Assembly (NCBI GenBank): GCA_025529335.1
Contig: JAMYHX010000090.1
Coordinates: 47,916-111,915, forward strand
DNA from: Rhizopus sp. PT2906
Lineage: Eukaryota > Mucoromycota > Mucoromycetes > Mucorales > Rhizopodaceae
Direction: 5' to 3'
DNA: 64,000 bases
Below are positions 36,201-49,240 of the stretch, piece by piece. The translations under genes and the position numbers were made by a program. The notes beneath the pieces were generated by a model that was given only the letters and a program-made list of their open reading frames with translations, did no database searches and was not told where the DNA came from. Each line of letters opens with the position of its first letter. The first letter of the stretch is position 1.

Positions 36201-39200
36201 CTATTCTCCTCGTGAACTTACCCGTTGGGTCCGTGGTATTTATGAAGCCATTAAGCCTCTTGAAACTCTTACTGTCGAGGGTTTAGTTCGTATATGGGCA
36301 CATGAAGCTTTGCGTCTTTTCCAGGATCGTTTGGTAGATGAAGAGGAACGTAAATGGACCGACGACATGATTGACTCTATTGCCAACAAGCACTTCCCCT
36401 CTATCAATCATGAAGAAGCACTCGAAAGACCTATTCTTTTCTCTAATTGGTTGTCTAAGCACTATATTCCTGTTAAGCGTGAACAACTACGTGATTTTGC
36501 TAAGGCTAGACTTAAGGTCTTTTACGAAGAAGAACTCGATGTTGCATTGGTGCTCTTTAATGACGTCCTTGAACATGTACTCCGTATTGATCGTGTCTTC
36601 AGACAACCCCAAGGTCACTTGCTTCTTATCGGTGTCAGTGGCTCCGGTAAGACTACATTGTCTCGATTCGTCGCATGGATGAACGGTTTAAGTGTTTTCC
36701 AAATCAAAGCGCACAATAAGTATACTGGTGCTGACTTTGATGATGACTTACGTACTGTGCTTCGTCGCGCTGGTTGTAAAGGTGAAAAGATTTGTTTCAT
36801 TATGGACGAGTCCAATGTTCTTGACTCTGGTTTCCTTGAACGTATGAATACACTACTGGCTAATGCCGAAGTTCCCGGTTTGTTTGAAGGTGACGAGTAT
36901 GCTTCGCTTATGACAGCATGTAAAGAAGGCGCCCAACGTGATGGTTTAATGCTTGATTCCAATGAAGAACTCTACAAGTGGTTCACTCAACAGGTGATGC
37001 GAAACCTTCACGTCGTGTTTACCATGAACCCTCCCGAAGGCGGCCTTGCTTCACGTGCGGCCACTTCGCCAGCTTTGTTCAATCGTTGTGTTCTTGATTG
37101 GTTCGGTGATTGGCCAGATCAAGCTTTCTATCAAGTCGGTATGGAATTTACAAAGACTCTTGATCTTGACATGCCAAACTATGCTGCTCCTCTCAACTTC
37201 CCTATTGCCTATCGCAACTTGCCCATTCCTCCTAGCCATCGTGAAGCAGTTGTCAACGCACTTGTCTTTGTCCATCAATCATTGTATGAAATCAATGCTA
37301 AGCTCAGCAAGCGTCAAGGACGATACAACTATGTCACACCTCGACACTTTTTGGACTTTATCTCTCATTACGTTCGACTTTATAACGAAAAGCGTGAAGA
37401 TCTGGAAGAACAACAGCGCCATCTTAACGTTGGTCTTGAAAAATTGAAGGACACTGTGATCAAGGTAGAAGAGTTGAGAAAGAGTCTTGCTATAAAGAAG
37501 AGTCAACTTGAATTGAAACAAAACCAAGCAAATGAAAAGATTAAACAGATGGTTGAAGATGAAAAGGAAGCTGAACGTAAGAAGGCGGATTCCCTTGTCA
37601 TCAAGAACAACTTGAAGATTCAGACACAGGTAAGTTCCTAACAAAACTAATAAAACATAAATTAACGCTATGCTATATAGGAAATCGAAGCTCGTCGTGC
37701 CGAAGTCGATAATGATTTGGCTAATGCTGAGCCTGCTGTAAAGGAAGCCGAAATGAGTGTCAAGAGCATCAAGAGACAGCACCTTACCGAAGTGAGATCT
37801 ATGAGTAATCCTCCCGAAGCAGTCAAGCTTACAATGGAGTCTGTCTGTATCATGCTTGGACACAAGATTGACAGTTGGAAGACAGTGCAAAGTATCATCC
37901 GTCGTGATGATTTCATCTCTAGTATCGTAAATTACAATACAGAAGCCCAAATCACTAAACAACTACGTGATTTTATGCACAAGAACTATCTCAGCAACCC
38001 CAACTTTGAATTTGATGTTGTCAACCGTGCCTCCAAGGCATGTGGTCCTCTGTACAAATGGGTTACTGCACAATGCAACTTCTCTGCAATTTTGGATAGA
38101 GTTGGTCCTCTTAGAGAAGAACTTAACCAGTTGCAACGAAGTTCCGAGGAGACTCAGCTTCAGGCTGTGGAAATGGACAAGGTCATTGCCGATCTTGAAG
38201 TCAGTATCCGCCGCTATAAAGATGAATATGCCGAACTTGTTGGTGAAACACAGATCATTAAGGCTGAAATGGAACGAGTGAAATCAAAGGTTGACAGAAG
38301 TATTACCCTTCTTAGCTCTTTATCATCCGAAAAGGTGCGTTGGGAATCTGCAAGCCAAGCATTTGAAAGCCAAATGGGTACAATTGTGGGTGATGTTCTC
38401 TTGGCTGCCGCCTTTATGGCTTATGGTGGTTACTTTGACCAGCAATACCGTGATATCCTTATGCAGAAATGGATGGATCACTTGTTGGCAGCCAATATTC
38501 AATTCAAACAGGAAGTATCTTTGACAGAATATCTTTCCTCTGCTGATGATCGACTTTCATGGCAAGCCAATTCACTTCCAGCAGATCAGCTTTGTATTGA
38601 AAATGCCATTATGCTCAAGAGATACAACAGATACCCATTGATCATTGATCCTTCAGGACAAGCTACAAACTTTTTGATTAATGAATACAAGGATCGCAAG
38701 ATGACAGTGACTAGTTTCTTGGATGATTCATTCATCAAGAATCTCGAAAGTGCCTTGCGTTTCGGTAATCCCATCTTGATTCAAGACGTTGAACACCTTG
38801 ATCCTATCTTGAACCCTGTACTCAACAAGGAATTGCGTCGTACTGGTGGCCGTGTCTTGATTCGATTGGGCAACCAAGATATTGACTTTTCACCTGCGTT
38901 CACACTCTTCCTCTCAACGCGTGATCCCTCTGTTAACTTTGCTCCAGATATCTGCTCTCGAGTCACTTTTGTCAACTTTACTGTCACCCGTGGCAGTTTA
39001 CAAAGCCAGTGTCTGAACAAGGTCTTGAAGGCTGAACGTCCTGATGTTGATCAGAAACGTACCGATTTGATCAAGCTTCAAGGTGAATTCCAGCTTAAAC
39101 TTCGTCATCTTGAAAAGTCTTTGTTGCAAGCACTAAACGAATCAAAGGGTAACATTTTGGATGATGATAAAGTCATTGATACTCTTGAGACGCTAAAGAA

Positions 39201-41846
39201 GGAAGCCGCGGAAATTACACGCAAGGTCGATGAAACAAACACGATTATGCAAGAAGTTGACCAGACGACGGCTATTTATACACCACTTGCACATGCCTGT
39301 AGTTCCATCTTCTTTGCTATGGAACAACTCAATCTGGTCAATCACTTTTACCAATTCTCTCTTGACTTCTTTTATGAGATATTTGAATATGTCATCCATG
39401 CAAACCCCAACTTGAAGGGGGTCAGCGATCCTGATAGACGTCTTGAAATTCTTTCTCGTGATCTATTCTCTGCTGCCTACAAGCGCGCATCTCGATCTTT
39501 GATTCACGAAGATTATCCTATGTATGCCGTCTTGCTCTGCCAGATACGTATGCGTGGTGTTCAAGAAAATGTGGATGATACCGAATTTGATTTCTTGTTG
39601 AACGGAGGTGACTCTGTTGTAGGCAATGCTGTGACAGCCGCAAGCTTAAACTTGCCTAGTTTCATTCCTGATGAGATTGCTCAGCGCATCAAGGAATTCT
39701 CTAACCTCAGTTGCTTTAGTCATTTAGTAAACCATGTCTCAATGAACGAAGATGTTTGGAAACAATTTATGGAACACAATCAACCGGAAACAATCGTGCC
39801 TCTATGTTGGGATGGTGCTGGAACAAACAGTAAGTTGTGAGAGAATAAGATTTGTAACGGCCAACTAACATTATGATAGATTCTGTCGATGCACTTCGCA
39901 AGATGCTAATTGTCAAGTGTTTCAGACCTGATAGATTGCTACCTGCTACGACTATTTTTGCAACTGAAATCTTTGATGAAGAGTTTATGAATACTGGTGA
40001 ATTAAACTTGCAACAGATTGTGACAGAAGAGGTTGGTAGCTCTACACCACTTGCTTTATGCTCAGTTCCTGGTTATGATGCAAGTTATCGTGTTGACAAC
40101 TTGGTTGCAGAGACAAACAACCGCTGTACGTCTGTGGCTATGGGATCTGCTGAAGGTTTTGGATTAGCCGATCAGGCTATCTCTGCTGCCATCAAGACTG
40201 GTACATGGGTTATGTTGAAGAACGTTCACTTGGCACCTGCATGGCTCGGTCAACTTGAAAAGAAGCTTCACAGCATGAAGCCTCACCGTAACTTCCGTTT
40301 GTTCTTGACAATGGAAACGAATCCTAAAGTACCTGTCAACTTGCTTCGTATGTCACGCATCCTCATGTTTGAACCACCACCAGGAATTAAGGCCAATCTT
40401 CAAGAATCGCTACGTAGTATTCCTCCTTCTCGATTGTCACGCGGTCCTACTGAACGAGCTCGACTTTACTTTATGTTGGCATGGCTACATGCAGTTGTTC
40501 AAGAGCGTTTACGATACGTTCCATTGGGTTGGACTAAAGTCTATGAATTTAATGACTCTGATCAAGACAGTGCATTCAACACGATTGATAAGTGGTTAGA
40601 CTCTGCTTCAGCTGGTAGAGCCAACATATCGCCCGAAAAGATTCCTTGGGATGCTATCAGATCGTTGTTGAAGCAGTCTATCTATGGTGGGCGAATTGAT
40701 AATGAGTATGATCAACGCTTGCTTGATTCCTTTGTCAGCACCTGGTTCAAGCCTGAGTGCTTTGACATTGATTTTGAAGTGGTAAAGAGCGGAGAAAGCC
40801 AAAAGGGATTGACTGCTCCTGATGGAATCAAGATGGATCAATTCCTCGATTGGGTAAACAAGCTTCCTGACCGTGAACCACCCACCTGGTTAGGATTACC
40901 ATCCAACGCAGAACGTGTACTGCTGACACTCAAGGGTAATCACATGCTGAACAAGGTCCGAAAGATGAAGAGTCTTAGTGATGATGATGAGGCTGCCTAC
41001 TCGCAAGACAGTGGTCAAAAGGCATCAGGTGCACCTTCCAACTCCAACCAACCCGCTTGGATGCGTGCCCTTAGTGCATCCATCACGAATTGGTTGGCAC
41101 TATTACCATCTACGATTAAGACCATGCAACGTGATAGCCATGGTATTATGGATCCTCTCTTCCGATTCTTTGAAAGAGAAAACCAAATCGCACGTAACTT
41201 GTTACGAGTTATTCGAGAAGACCTCATGTCTCTCCAAAAGGTCTGTGCTGGTGAACTGAAGCAAACGAACCACTTGAGACAACTGTTGACTTGGTTAAAT
41301 AAGGGAATAATTCCTGACCATTGGAAGCGTTATAAGGTGCCCAAGAACATTTCTTTGAATGCATGGCTTGCAGATCTCAAGACGCGTTTAGAACAAGTCG
41401 AGTCAGTTGCTCAAGAACAGACATTTGAACATGTCGATATTGCCATTGGCAGTTTATTCACACCAGAAGCCTACATTACAGCCACCCGACAAGCAACTGC
41501 ACAGAAATATAAGTGGTCACTTGAAGAATTGATATTAGATGTTGATATTGGAAAATGTAAGCAGATGGATTCTATAGGCTATCACATTCATGGTATGAAG
41601 ATTGAAGGAGGAATATGGAAAGAGAATGAAATTCGCTTGACATCCGAACCAAGTAATAAGCTCCCGAACACGACGATTCGATGGATAAGAAAGGATCAAA
41701 AAGAAGACAATGAAAACATGGTTGAATTACCCGTCTATCTTAACTCTGATAGAAGTGACTTATTGTTTACTATTCGTACTTGTGCAAATAAGGACGAAAA
41801 GGATAGAATACCTCAAAGAGCTGTTGCTGTTGTCATTTCGTTTTAA
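27298..41846 (+). CDS. DYN1: Cytoplasmic dynein 1 heavy chain
   Basis: Ten exons, 27298-27562, 27613-28055, 28109-28346, 28396-28488, 28540-28666, 28721-29220, 29273-30366, 30418-37629, 37681-39829 and 39880-41846, join in frame to 4695 residues. The N-terminal tail and linker fill the first 1900 residues. AAA1 has GPAGTGKTES (about residue 1959), with CFDEFNR as Walker B. AAA2 has GPSGSGKSTAW, AAA3 has GPPGSGKTMT with FCDEIN, and AAA4 has GVSGSGKTTLSR with IMDESN. The coiled-coil stalk is split by the intron at 37630-37680, and the microtubule-binding tip carries SNPPEAVKLTMESVCIMLG. AAA5, AAA6 and a C-terminal domain complete the motor. All nucleotide sites look intact, so this is the functional minus-end motor for nuclear and vesicle transport. 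An AATAAA signal lies 20 nt past the stop. Confidence 0.98.
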
Positions 41847-42504
41847 AATATAACACATTTTTAACAATAAAAATATGCAGTGAAAATAAACCATTTTCAT
41901 TGTAACTCTCCTTGCATCTTTTTTTGTAAGAAGTCGATCTATAAAAAAAAAATACTAAATCAGTTCATATTTTATTAAAGATGTATTCTAGCTTTTCTTT
42001 ACAAGAGAATGAATGATTCATTAGTTTAGCAATCGTTGTTTTTAAAAAGGAGGAGGGGAAAAAGTAGCCACATCCTAAAATAGTAAAGTGTTTAAATGCT
42101 CAACTGACGAAATCGAAAAAAAAAAAATAATAATAATACCCCATACACATATTTTTTTCTTTTTTTTTTTTCTCTTTTTTTTTCTTTCAAAAATAATAAA
42201 ACAAATAGTAAAATATTTATAATTAACAAAAAATATTAATCTAAATAAGTTAAAAGTTTTAAAATGTATATTATTATACAACAGTAGTCTTATTCTAATT
42301 TAAAATGTTAGCATTCGGTTAACATACTGATAAAATTGTAAGAATCAAAAATCACTTTTTTCAAATGAGGTTGGCTTAACAAACCGCCTCAATTTAGACA
42401 TAGCGCTAAATCAACCAAAATCAGCATCTACGATAATGGCAATTACCAAATTTTATACGTAAGCATCCTTTTTATGGTAATAAATGTGATAGTAGAATGT
42501 GCTC

Positions 42505-42538
<34 letters not shown>

Positions 42539-43516
42539 AAACCTTTGGATATCCAATATTAATCTCGACAATTGTACGTGAAAAACTATCAAAAAAAAAC
42601 TAACAGAAAGTTGAAATCAATATGATAGTTAATGATAGATAATATCATGTATTAGCTGGCTTTCAGTTTTTCAAAATATATGGGTTTGTGATGGTATCAT
42701 TAATAAGTTTGATTATTGACTACAAAACATATATTTCTAGCAAAAAAAAAAAAAAAAAAAAAAATTGTATACATGAACATTTTAGAAGAATTTTTTTAAA
42801 AGTATAAATTGATTCAAGATTGTGATAGGCTATAAACAACATTTAGTTGACAAATGCGGATACAATGCTACATGACATATACACAGTTATTTCTTATCCA
42901 ACAAGCTGATATAGAGTACAACAAATAGCCTTTTATTTGTGCAGGTAATACTTGTTTGGACATTTTGTGGGGTAACCATTATCAAAATTCTTCCCACAGT
43001 CATTAAAGTATGAAACTTATTAACATCTACATCTATATCAACATTAACATCAACATCAACATCAACAGACCTATGGGTAAATGCAAGGAGATTAAATGAA
43101 ATAAGGAAACTGTGATATTCGTCCGTATCATGATTGCATGCTCAAACAAAACACGCAAAAAGAGGGGTTCAAATACGCAGACTTATATGGTAACATGTGG
43201 CAATTTTAACGAGAATGAATGTATGTAACTGTGGATGATCTATTTCACCCCTTAATATTAACATGGGACTTATCATACCACTGCCATGTATTCATCGGAA
43301 TTGTCTTATCTTATGAAACCGAGATAACCTAATACACCATAATATCAATTCAACTCCTCCAGTTTTGCAATTCATGCTTTCGTTACCATTGGATTCATCA
43401 TAGTATAGTCGTGACGAGTCACGCGAACATTTCAAAGGTTTTATCATGATTTGAATGTTACCAAATAAGGGGAAACTTTATTGTTCTGATTATTTCCGTA
43501 CTTTTTGTGTTTTGTT
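41847..43516. other. Intergenic AT-rich region with homopolymer tracts
   Basis: No gene is supported over 1.7 kb. It contains a 30-nt poly(T) at 42508-42537, a 23-nt poly(A) at 42742-42764 and a short CATCAA-type microsatellite at 43022-43067. Both neighbouring genes are transcribed rightwards, so it holds the dynein 3' end and the transporter promoter. Confidence 0.5.
43022..43067. repeat. CATCAA-type microsatellite
   Basis: Imperfect hexamer units of the form ACATCA/ACATTA are repeated about seven times. It is outside any coding region. Confidence 0.7.
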
Positions 43517-43524
43517 TATATAAA
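43517..43524 (+). promoter_or_regulatory. TATA box of the nucleoside transporter gene
   Basis: TATATAAA lies 48 nt upstream of the ATG at 43572 and is followed by a short pyrimidine-rich leader, consistent with a core promoter. Confidence 0.5.
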
Positions 43525-43571
43525 TACTCCACTGTAGTTCACACATTTTCTTCTTTTTTTTTCTTATCGAT

Positions 43572-45173
43572 ATGTTTGATTCACTAAAGCTAAGAAAAGG
43601 AGGCACAGAGGAAGAAAGAGCACGTTTAATAGATGCAAGACTAGCCGAAGACGATGGACTTGAAGACAAATATAAGCTTGTATATTGGGTAAATGTGTTT
43701 ATCAGCAAAGGGAATGTACGATTTAATTGACCTTTCTTCCTTTATATTTTATAGATTTATTTTATTTATGGTGTTGCCATGTTGTTACCATGGAATGGTA
43801 GCTATAGCAACATATTCGTTGCTTAGTAATTGAATATTAAACAAACTTATTAGTGTTTATTACTGCTTCTGAATACTTTGCAAGACGATTTGCAGAAACT
43901 CCATATGAAGAAAGGTTTCAAAATTATTTCTCTACGTATTTCACAATTACAAATTTGATGACATTTGTGCTAATTTTGTACATGCAAAACAAGGTAAAAT
44001 ATGTTCAACATGTTGGTAAAACATTAAATTAATCCCATTGGGATTTAATCAAGTCAGCCTATCATATCGATTCTTTTATATCTATATTCATCAACACAGT
44101 TGTGTTTGGCGTATTAGCTGTAACAGTAGAGACTCATATAGAAGGTTTAGTGTATTTTTGGTTTATCATGGCTTTAATTGTTTTGACTGGTGCCACAACA
44201 AGTTTCTTTCAAAATTCTGTATTTAGTGAAGCAAGTCAATTACCGCCCATGTATATGCAGGCAGTGCTTAGGTATCTTTCTATAAATGTTCGTATTTTAA
44301 ATTTATATGTTAATAAATTAAAATAGTGGCCAAGGTATCGCAGGTGTAATTGTAGCTGTTTCATCTATCGTTAGTGCATTAGCTGGAAATGCAAATGACA
44401 CTCCTGATGAATCATCTATTAGTCGATCTGCATTTTTGTATTTCTTATCTGCATTTTTGATTACAGCAGCTGCCTTGGTTGGCCGCGTTGTAGTAGTACG
44501 ATTACCATTCTACCGCCGTCAAATGAATGCTCGCAATGAAGTTGTTAGAGTAGAGGAGGAAGTATTGACAGAACAACACCATCCCGCTGCAAGTGAACCA
44601 ATCAGCATCATATCTATTGTTCGTAAATTGAGTGGATTAATTCTTACTGTTGGATATATCTTTATTATCACACTTATGCTATTCCCTTCAGTAACAGCTT
44701 TGATCAAATCAGTCAGGAGACCACAAAACAGTGTTACAGAAAAAGAAGGTCGCTTTTTTGATGATGATATTTTTGTAGCATTCCACTTTTTGTTATTTAA
44801 TGTTGGTGATTGGGTTGGTCGAATGATGCCAGTGTCTAGTTTGTTCCAAATATTCCAAGTTAAATATCTTGTGCTATTGAGTGGTTTGCGTACGGTGTTT
44901 ATTCCTTTATTTTTGGTGTGTAACGTGATTGTATCGGAACAACGTAGATTGCCAGTACTTATCAACAGTGATTTTGTTTACTTTGTTTTGATTTGGATAT
45001 TTGCTGTCAGCAATGGATGGATTTGTAGTTTGGCTATGATGGCAGCACCACAGTTAGAGTCAATTAAATCGGCTCACGAGAAATCTTTAGTGGGGAGTGT
45101 AATGAGTTTCTCACTTGTAATTGGATTAGCTATTGGTGGATCATTAAGTTTTATAGCTAGATGGATGGTTTAA
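43572..45173 (+). CDS. Equilibrative nucleoside transporter (SLC29/FUN26 family)
   Basis: Five exons, 43572-43688, 43755-43797, 43854-43993, 44054-44271 and 44327-45173, give 454 residues. The cytosolic N-terminus has an acidic stretch (ARLAEDDGLEDKYK). The first helix is diagnostic: IYFIYGVAMLLPWNVFITAS, which forms across two introns. Further helices include FVLILYMQNK, FINTVVFGVLAV, ALIVLTGATTSFFQNSVF, GIAGVIVAVSSIVSA, LYFLSAFLITAAALVGRVVV, ILTVGYIFIITLMLFPSVTA, FHFLLFNVGDWVGR and a C-terminal VIGLAIGGSLSFIARWMV. A large loop sits between helices 6 and 7, as usual. The family moves nucleosides and nucleobases; yeast FUN26 acts at the vacuole. Plasma membrane versus vacuole cannot be decided here. 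Confidence 0.93.
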
Positions 45174-45332
45174 ACGTTGTGTTTAACAAATAAATATAAT
45201 ATTTACAACAGAACGGGGTTTTTATGCATTAAGTATATCATCGTCGTTTTGTTAGTTTTATATATATAATATAAAGGTTATTTTTATTCTCGGGAAATCT
45301 TCCCCCTTTTTCTTCTTTTTTCTTATATAACC

Positions 45333-45821
45333 ATGTCTCATTATAAGCATGTTCCATTTACTAGTAGTCTTCAAATGTGGTCGCCCTCATCATCATCAAT
45401 ATCTTTAGACTATAATATGACAGAATTTCCATATTCAGCAGCAATATCGACCCAAACAGTAGCAAATCACTATCATCATGAGCCATTATTCTACCCGGCT
45501 GCATGTATTATTTGCGGATTATTTCATCATCCCGTACCCCATACCATGATGAACTCCGCGACACAACAACCAAGCTCCACAACAGTTGCAACAACCGCTA
45601 CAACTACAATAACAATACTCACGCCAGCACCTTCAACAAGTTCTTTACCGATTATTCCGCTAGAAAGAAAAAGAAAAAAGAAAAATAGCAAAATGACCAG
45701 AAAAATGAAGCATTTATTTCTAAAATATATTCAAATGATTTATCATAAATTTACATATACATTCAAGATAGCATTTAGAAAAAGACACAACATCTACCCG
45801 TTAAAACGACATGAACAGTAA
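45333..45821 (+). CDS. Small Ser/Thr-rich hypothetical protein with basic tail
   Basis: A single exon of 162 residues. The N-terminal half holds Ser runs and a short cysteine- and histidine-containing segment (YPAACIICGLFHHPVPH) that might bind metal. The middle is Thr-rich, and the C-terminal 55 residues are strongly basic (ERKRKKKNSKMTRKMK, then FRKRHNIYPLKRHEQ). No domain is recognised. A TATATATATAATATAAAGG stretch at about 45260 and a T/C-rich leader precede the ATG, supporting expression. Function unknown. Confidence 0.5.
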   Translation: MSHYKHVPFTSSLQMWSPSSSSISLDYNMTEFPYSAAISTQTVANHYHHEPLFYPAACIICGLFHHPVPHTMMNSATQQPSSTTVATTATTTITILTPAPSTSSLPIIPLERKRKKKNSKMTRKMKHLFLKYIQMIYHKFTYTFKIAFRKRHNIYPLKRHEQ

Positions 45822-46500
45822 ATGAGAAAATTAATGCGGAAAACTTACTGGAAATCAATTACATTAGGAAAATTTTGTTTGAATGAATTCAATTCGTTCC
45901 TTATTATGTCTCATATATTCTAAATGATTTACTTTAATAAAGCTATTTGTTTCTATATAGTACATATCATATAATGGTAATTACATTTCATTAGATCCTT
46001 TTGCATATAGGAAAGAGACTTTGAGTGAGAATCATGGAACCCCATATATGGGGAGATATTTACTGACTGGAACCAATTAAATTTTGATTCTCTGAGAGTA
46101 TAATAATTGTAGAATATCAAACTGGAGAGAGTAAATGTTTAGTGGAGCTATGGTGTGTCATATGTATATATATATATATATATATATAAAACCAAGTATA
46201 TCCTCCTTTTTATAGACCCTTTCTTTTTGTAGAAAAATCAACGCAAGATCATGATACTATTTATTGATTTTTCCGGTTTCTGTCAAACATTTACCACCTG
46301 GCTTTTTAATGCAAAAAGTCTCCTGATGAAACGAATGTATATTTGTTCCACCAATATAAAATAGAAAACTCTTTGAAAAATACCCACACTGCTTAAAAAA
46401 ATTTTATATGTATATATAAAGTGATGCTTCTAAATTCAACTACTTCTTTTCTCTCTATTAGAAACGCTTTCTATCATCCTATACAAATATTTTTATTGCA
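45822..46500. other. Intergenic, TATA-rich
   Basis: No gene seen in 679 bp. A (TA) microsatellite lies at 46165-46188. A TATATATAAA element at 46411-46420 sits about 80 bp before the next ATG and is a plausible promoter for it. Confidence 0.5.
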
Positions 46501-46809
46501 ATGCCTCTTGTTAGACGTGAATCATCTTCTTCTACTTCTTCTACTTCTTCTACTTGCTCCTCAAAATCTGTCAGTTTTGGAGAAAAAGAAACTGTATTTT
46601 ATACTCACAATTCAAATGATTATGATCGCTCTGCTATGAGCGAACCTCATCAAATGTATGCTTCATTGGGTCATATTTTTTTAACTGAACCTGAAAAAGC
46701 TATTATTGATAATCCACAGCAAGATACTATTGTTGAAAGAAATACTTTTGCTAATGCCAGAAGAGGCATTGAAGGTTACGCTATTATGCGACAAATTAGA
46801 TCTCAATAA
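46501..46809 (+). CDS. Small protein with PP1-docking-like block
   Basis: A single exon of 102 residues. After a Ser/Thr-rich stretch it reads KSVSFGEKETVFYTHNSNDYDRSAM, then LGHIFLTEPEKAIIDNP and a C-terminal RRGIEGYAIMRQIRSQ. The spacing of a VSF triplet, a Val-Phe/Tyr pair and DYDR resembles the regulatory segment of PP1-binding proteins such as PPP1R15/GADD34 and several fungal proteins (RVxF followed by an aromatic and an acidic-Tyr-Asp-Arg end). The resemblance is by eye only. If real, it would be a small phosphatase-1 targeting subunit. A TATA element and AT-rich leader lie upstream, and the stop is followed by a poly(T) tract. Confidence 0.6.
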   Translation: MPLVRRESSSSTSSTSSTCSSKSVSFGEKETVFYTHNSNDYDRSAMSEPHQMYASLGHIFLTEPEKAIIDNPQQDTIVERNTFANARRGIEGYAIMRQIRSQ

Positions 46810-47811
46810 TTGAAACAAATGTTATTAATTATTATATACCCTGTACTATATTCTTATTTATTTTTTTTTTTTTTTTTTTTTTTTTTTGTATATTATATTT
46901 AAATAAAAATCAACCCATGTTTATTCTCTTAAATCGAATGTTCAATCATAAGAATCTATTCAAAAAGGGCTTAAATTTAGGCAATACGATTAAACAACGT
47001 AAATGACAAAATATATTATTAAATCAGACTTTAGATGCTAAAGCCTGCTTAAATTATTTTGCTTTGATATTTAGGACAATCTGCTTTTTACACCTACTGA
47101 AAACGGTAAAAAAAAAAAAAAAAAAAAAAAAGTTATATACAAGGTGGAGATACCCGCGCGATAGTTTTAGGCATTTCAGACAGCCCAATTTTCTTATTCC
47201 TCTGTAATTAAACAAAATTATAATTGCCAATTATTCAAGCTAAATTAAAGTTTGTAACAAACTGATCTGAACAAATTAGTTGCCTACTAATTTAACAGTT
47301 TATACAACAGTTGAAATAAGCAATTTCAATGTTAATTTTTGAAAAAAGTAACCATAGGTATTGGTAATCATAATAGCCTGGACAAAGTTTGCTTTTGAGT
47401 TACTTTGGTTGTTGCCTTCCAAGAAAAATAACAGGAGTTACTAGTCGTGTCAGGCCCTAGTAGACATGAATTCAATTTCTGTCTCACTAAAATGCTGTGG
47501 ATGATTACAATTTATGCATGCTTCCCATATGTAACAAAAATAAAAATAAAAAAGTGTATTAATAAATTTGATAAAAAAGACAAAATTGCAATTTATAAGA
47601 TTTGCTCATTAAATTTGTGCTAGAATGAAGTGTAATATGAAATATATATAAGGTTACAAATCAAATCTATTGACATTTTTTTATACTTTTAAGCATTATA
47701 AATGGCCACAAACTATTGTAATAATTATTCTTTATTTTATGTAATGTACAGTCAATGGTTTTGTGATGTGGGTAAATTTTAGATATCATGTTGTGTATGC
47801 GGTTGTGGCGT
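46810..47811. other. Intergenic with long homopolymers
   Basis: No gene seen. It contains poly(T) 46861-46887 and poly(A) 47108-47132, otherwise AT-rich. It lies between convergent genes, so both 3' ends fall here. Confidence 0.5.
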
Positions 47812-49240
47812 TTATTGAGTTTCAACAAATTTCACTAGTTTGAATGCATTAGTATTTGATTCAGTTTGATTCAGTTTCGTTACAATTACTTACTTTTAAA
47901 TAACTTGGTTTGTCTCTTTTGAAGTGGTCTCTTTTTATATACATAATCTGGCGTATTCAACAAATTATCATCAATAGGTTGGAGTGCTGTTTCGAGGCTC
48001 TATAATAAAGGTATTAGAAATAACAAAAATACAACGTTTATCCCAAAAGAACTCACATGAGGATTTTCAATATTATTAAGAATTATAAACTGTCGAATTT
48101 CTTCGTCTAGTGCATCTTCAATTGCTTGGTTTTCTTCTAATACTTCACCTAATGTACCCTTTTCGATCTTTTTTAAAATTCTATCTCTTCTTGAAGGCTC
48201 ATTAAGAATTGGGACCATAAATGATGTACAAGCCTTTGAACTTCCAAAGAAGCCAGGACCAACAGAGAATGTAGGATCTTCCCATCGAAATAAAGAGGGA
48301 TCATAATTTCTAAATGGATTTTCCTCGTGATTCACAATCTCTATGCCATTCATATCATCACCTTCATCATCTGAAATATCCATAAGAGAAGTAGTAGTTT
48401 GATTAATTGTCATTTGTGGCTGTTGTCTTTGTTGTTCTTCTGTTTCCAAATGTTGTTTAGATTGTTGTTGTTCGATTTTCAACTGTTGTTGTACAAGTCT
48501 TTGTCTACGTTGAAATGGATTTGTTTTGGACATTCTTTGATTCTTTTTAGGTTGTGAACCGCCCAACTTGAGACGAGGAGGTTGAGTAGATGATGAAGTT
48601 GTAGAAGATGTAGGAGATGAAATACCTTCTTGAGCAATAGTTGGTAATGGCTGTGAGACACTAATAGGTGTAACACCCAACCAAAATGCTTCATCTTCAG
48701 TCAATACTCTATCACCACCATTGCTTGTAGCTGTGCTTGTTGAACTAGATGTTGTTATGGCCATTTTCATGTCTTCAACTTCAGATAATCTTCTTACTTT
48801 AAGACGATCTTCACGATTTTCATGATGAAAGTACTGATTTATTCTTGTTCCAGATTGACCAGGCGATTTCATATATTCGATTGATTCTCTACGTTGTTGT
48901 TGGGAAGACGAAGTTTCTTGACTATCAAGAAAGTCAGGGATGGATGAAATTTGACTAGAAATATCTTCCGCCTGGTTAGTGTCAGTTGCTTTCTTTAATT
49001 CTCTTTTCAAATGGTTATATTTTTTATAAAATTTCTCTATTTTGCATAGGTTAATTAGTTGTCTTAATTTATTAATTGATTTCATAAAAGAAACAACTAA
49101 CCAATATTTGGCCTTTGCTTAATATCTTCAATGGTAGCTTGTCGACCATGTTTATGAGAGAATACAGCCTCCCATTTACGAAGATCTTTTTTTGTACGTA
49201 AAACTCTCTTTTGCAAAGCTTTGATTTCTTCTTGGTCCAT
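47812..49240 (-). CDS. SLD2: DNA replication initiation factor Sld2/Drc1-like
   Basis: Four exons, 49240-49102, 49036-48057, 47999-47894 and 47834-47812, give 415 residues. The N-terminus carries the Sld2/RecQL4 motif: LRKWEAVFSHKHGRQATIED, then IKQRPNI-EKFYKKYNHLKRE across the first intron. The middle is disordered, rich in Ser, Thr and Gln, with several SP/TP sites suited to CDK control, as known for yeast Sld2-Dpb11. The conserved C-terminus includes NPFRNYDPSLFRWED, then PSRRDRILKKIEKGTLGEVL and a basic end KKRPLQKRQTKLFK. The last exon of only 23 nt is inferred from a strong GTAAGT donor and a TACTAAT branch site; without it translation would run to a stop two codons later. The protein loads the CMG helicase in the nucleus. 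Confidence 0.85.
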
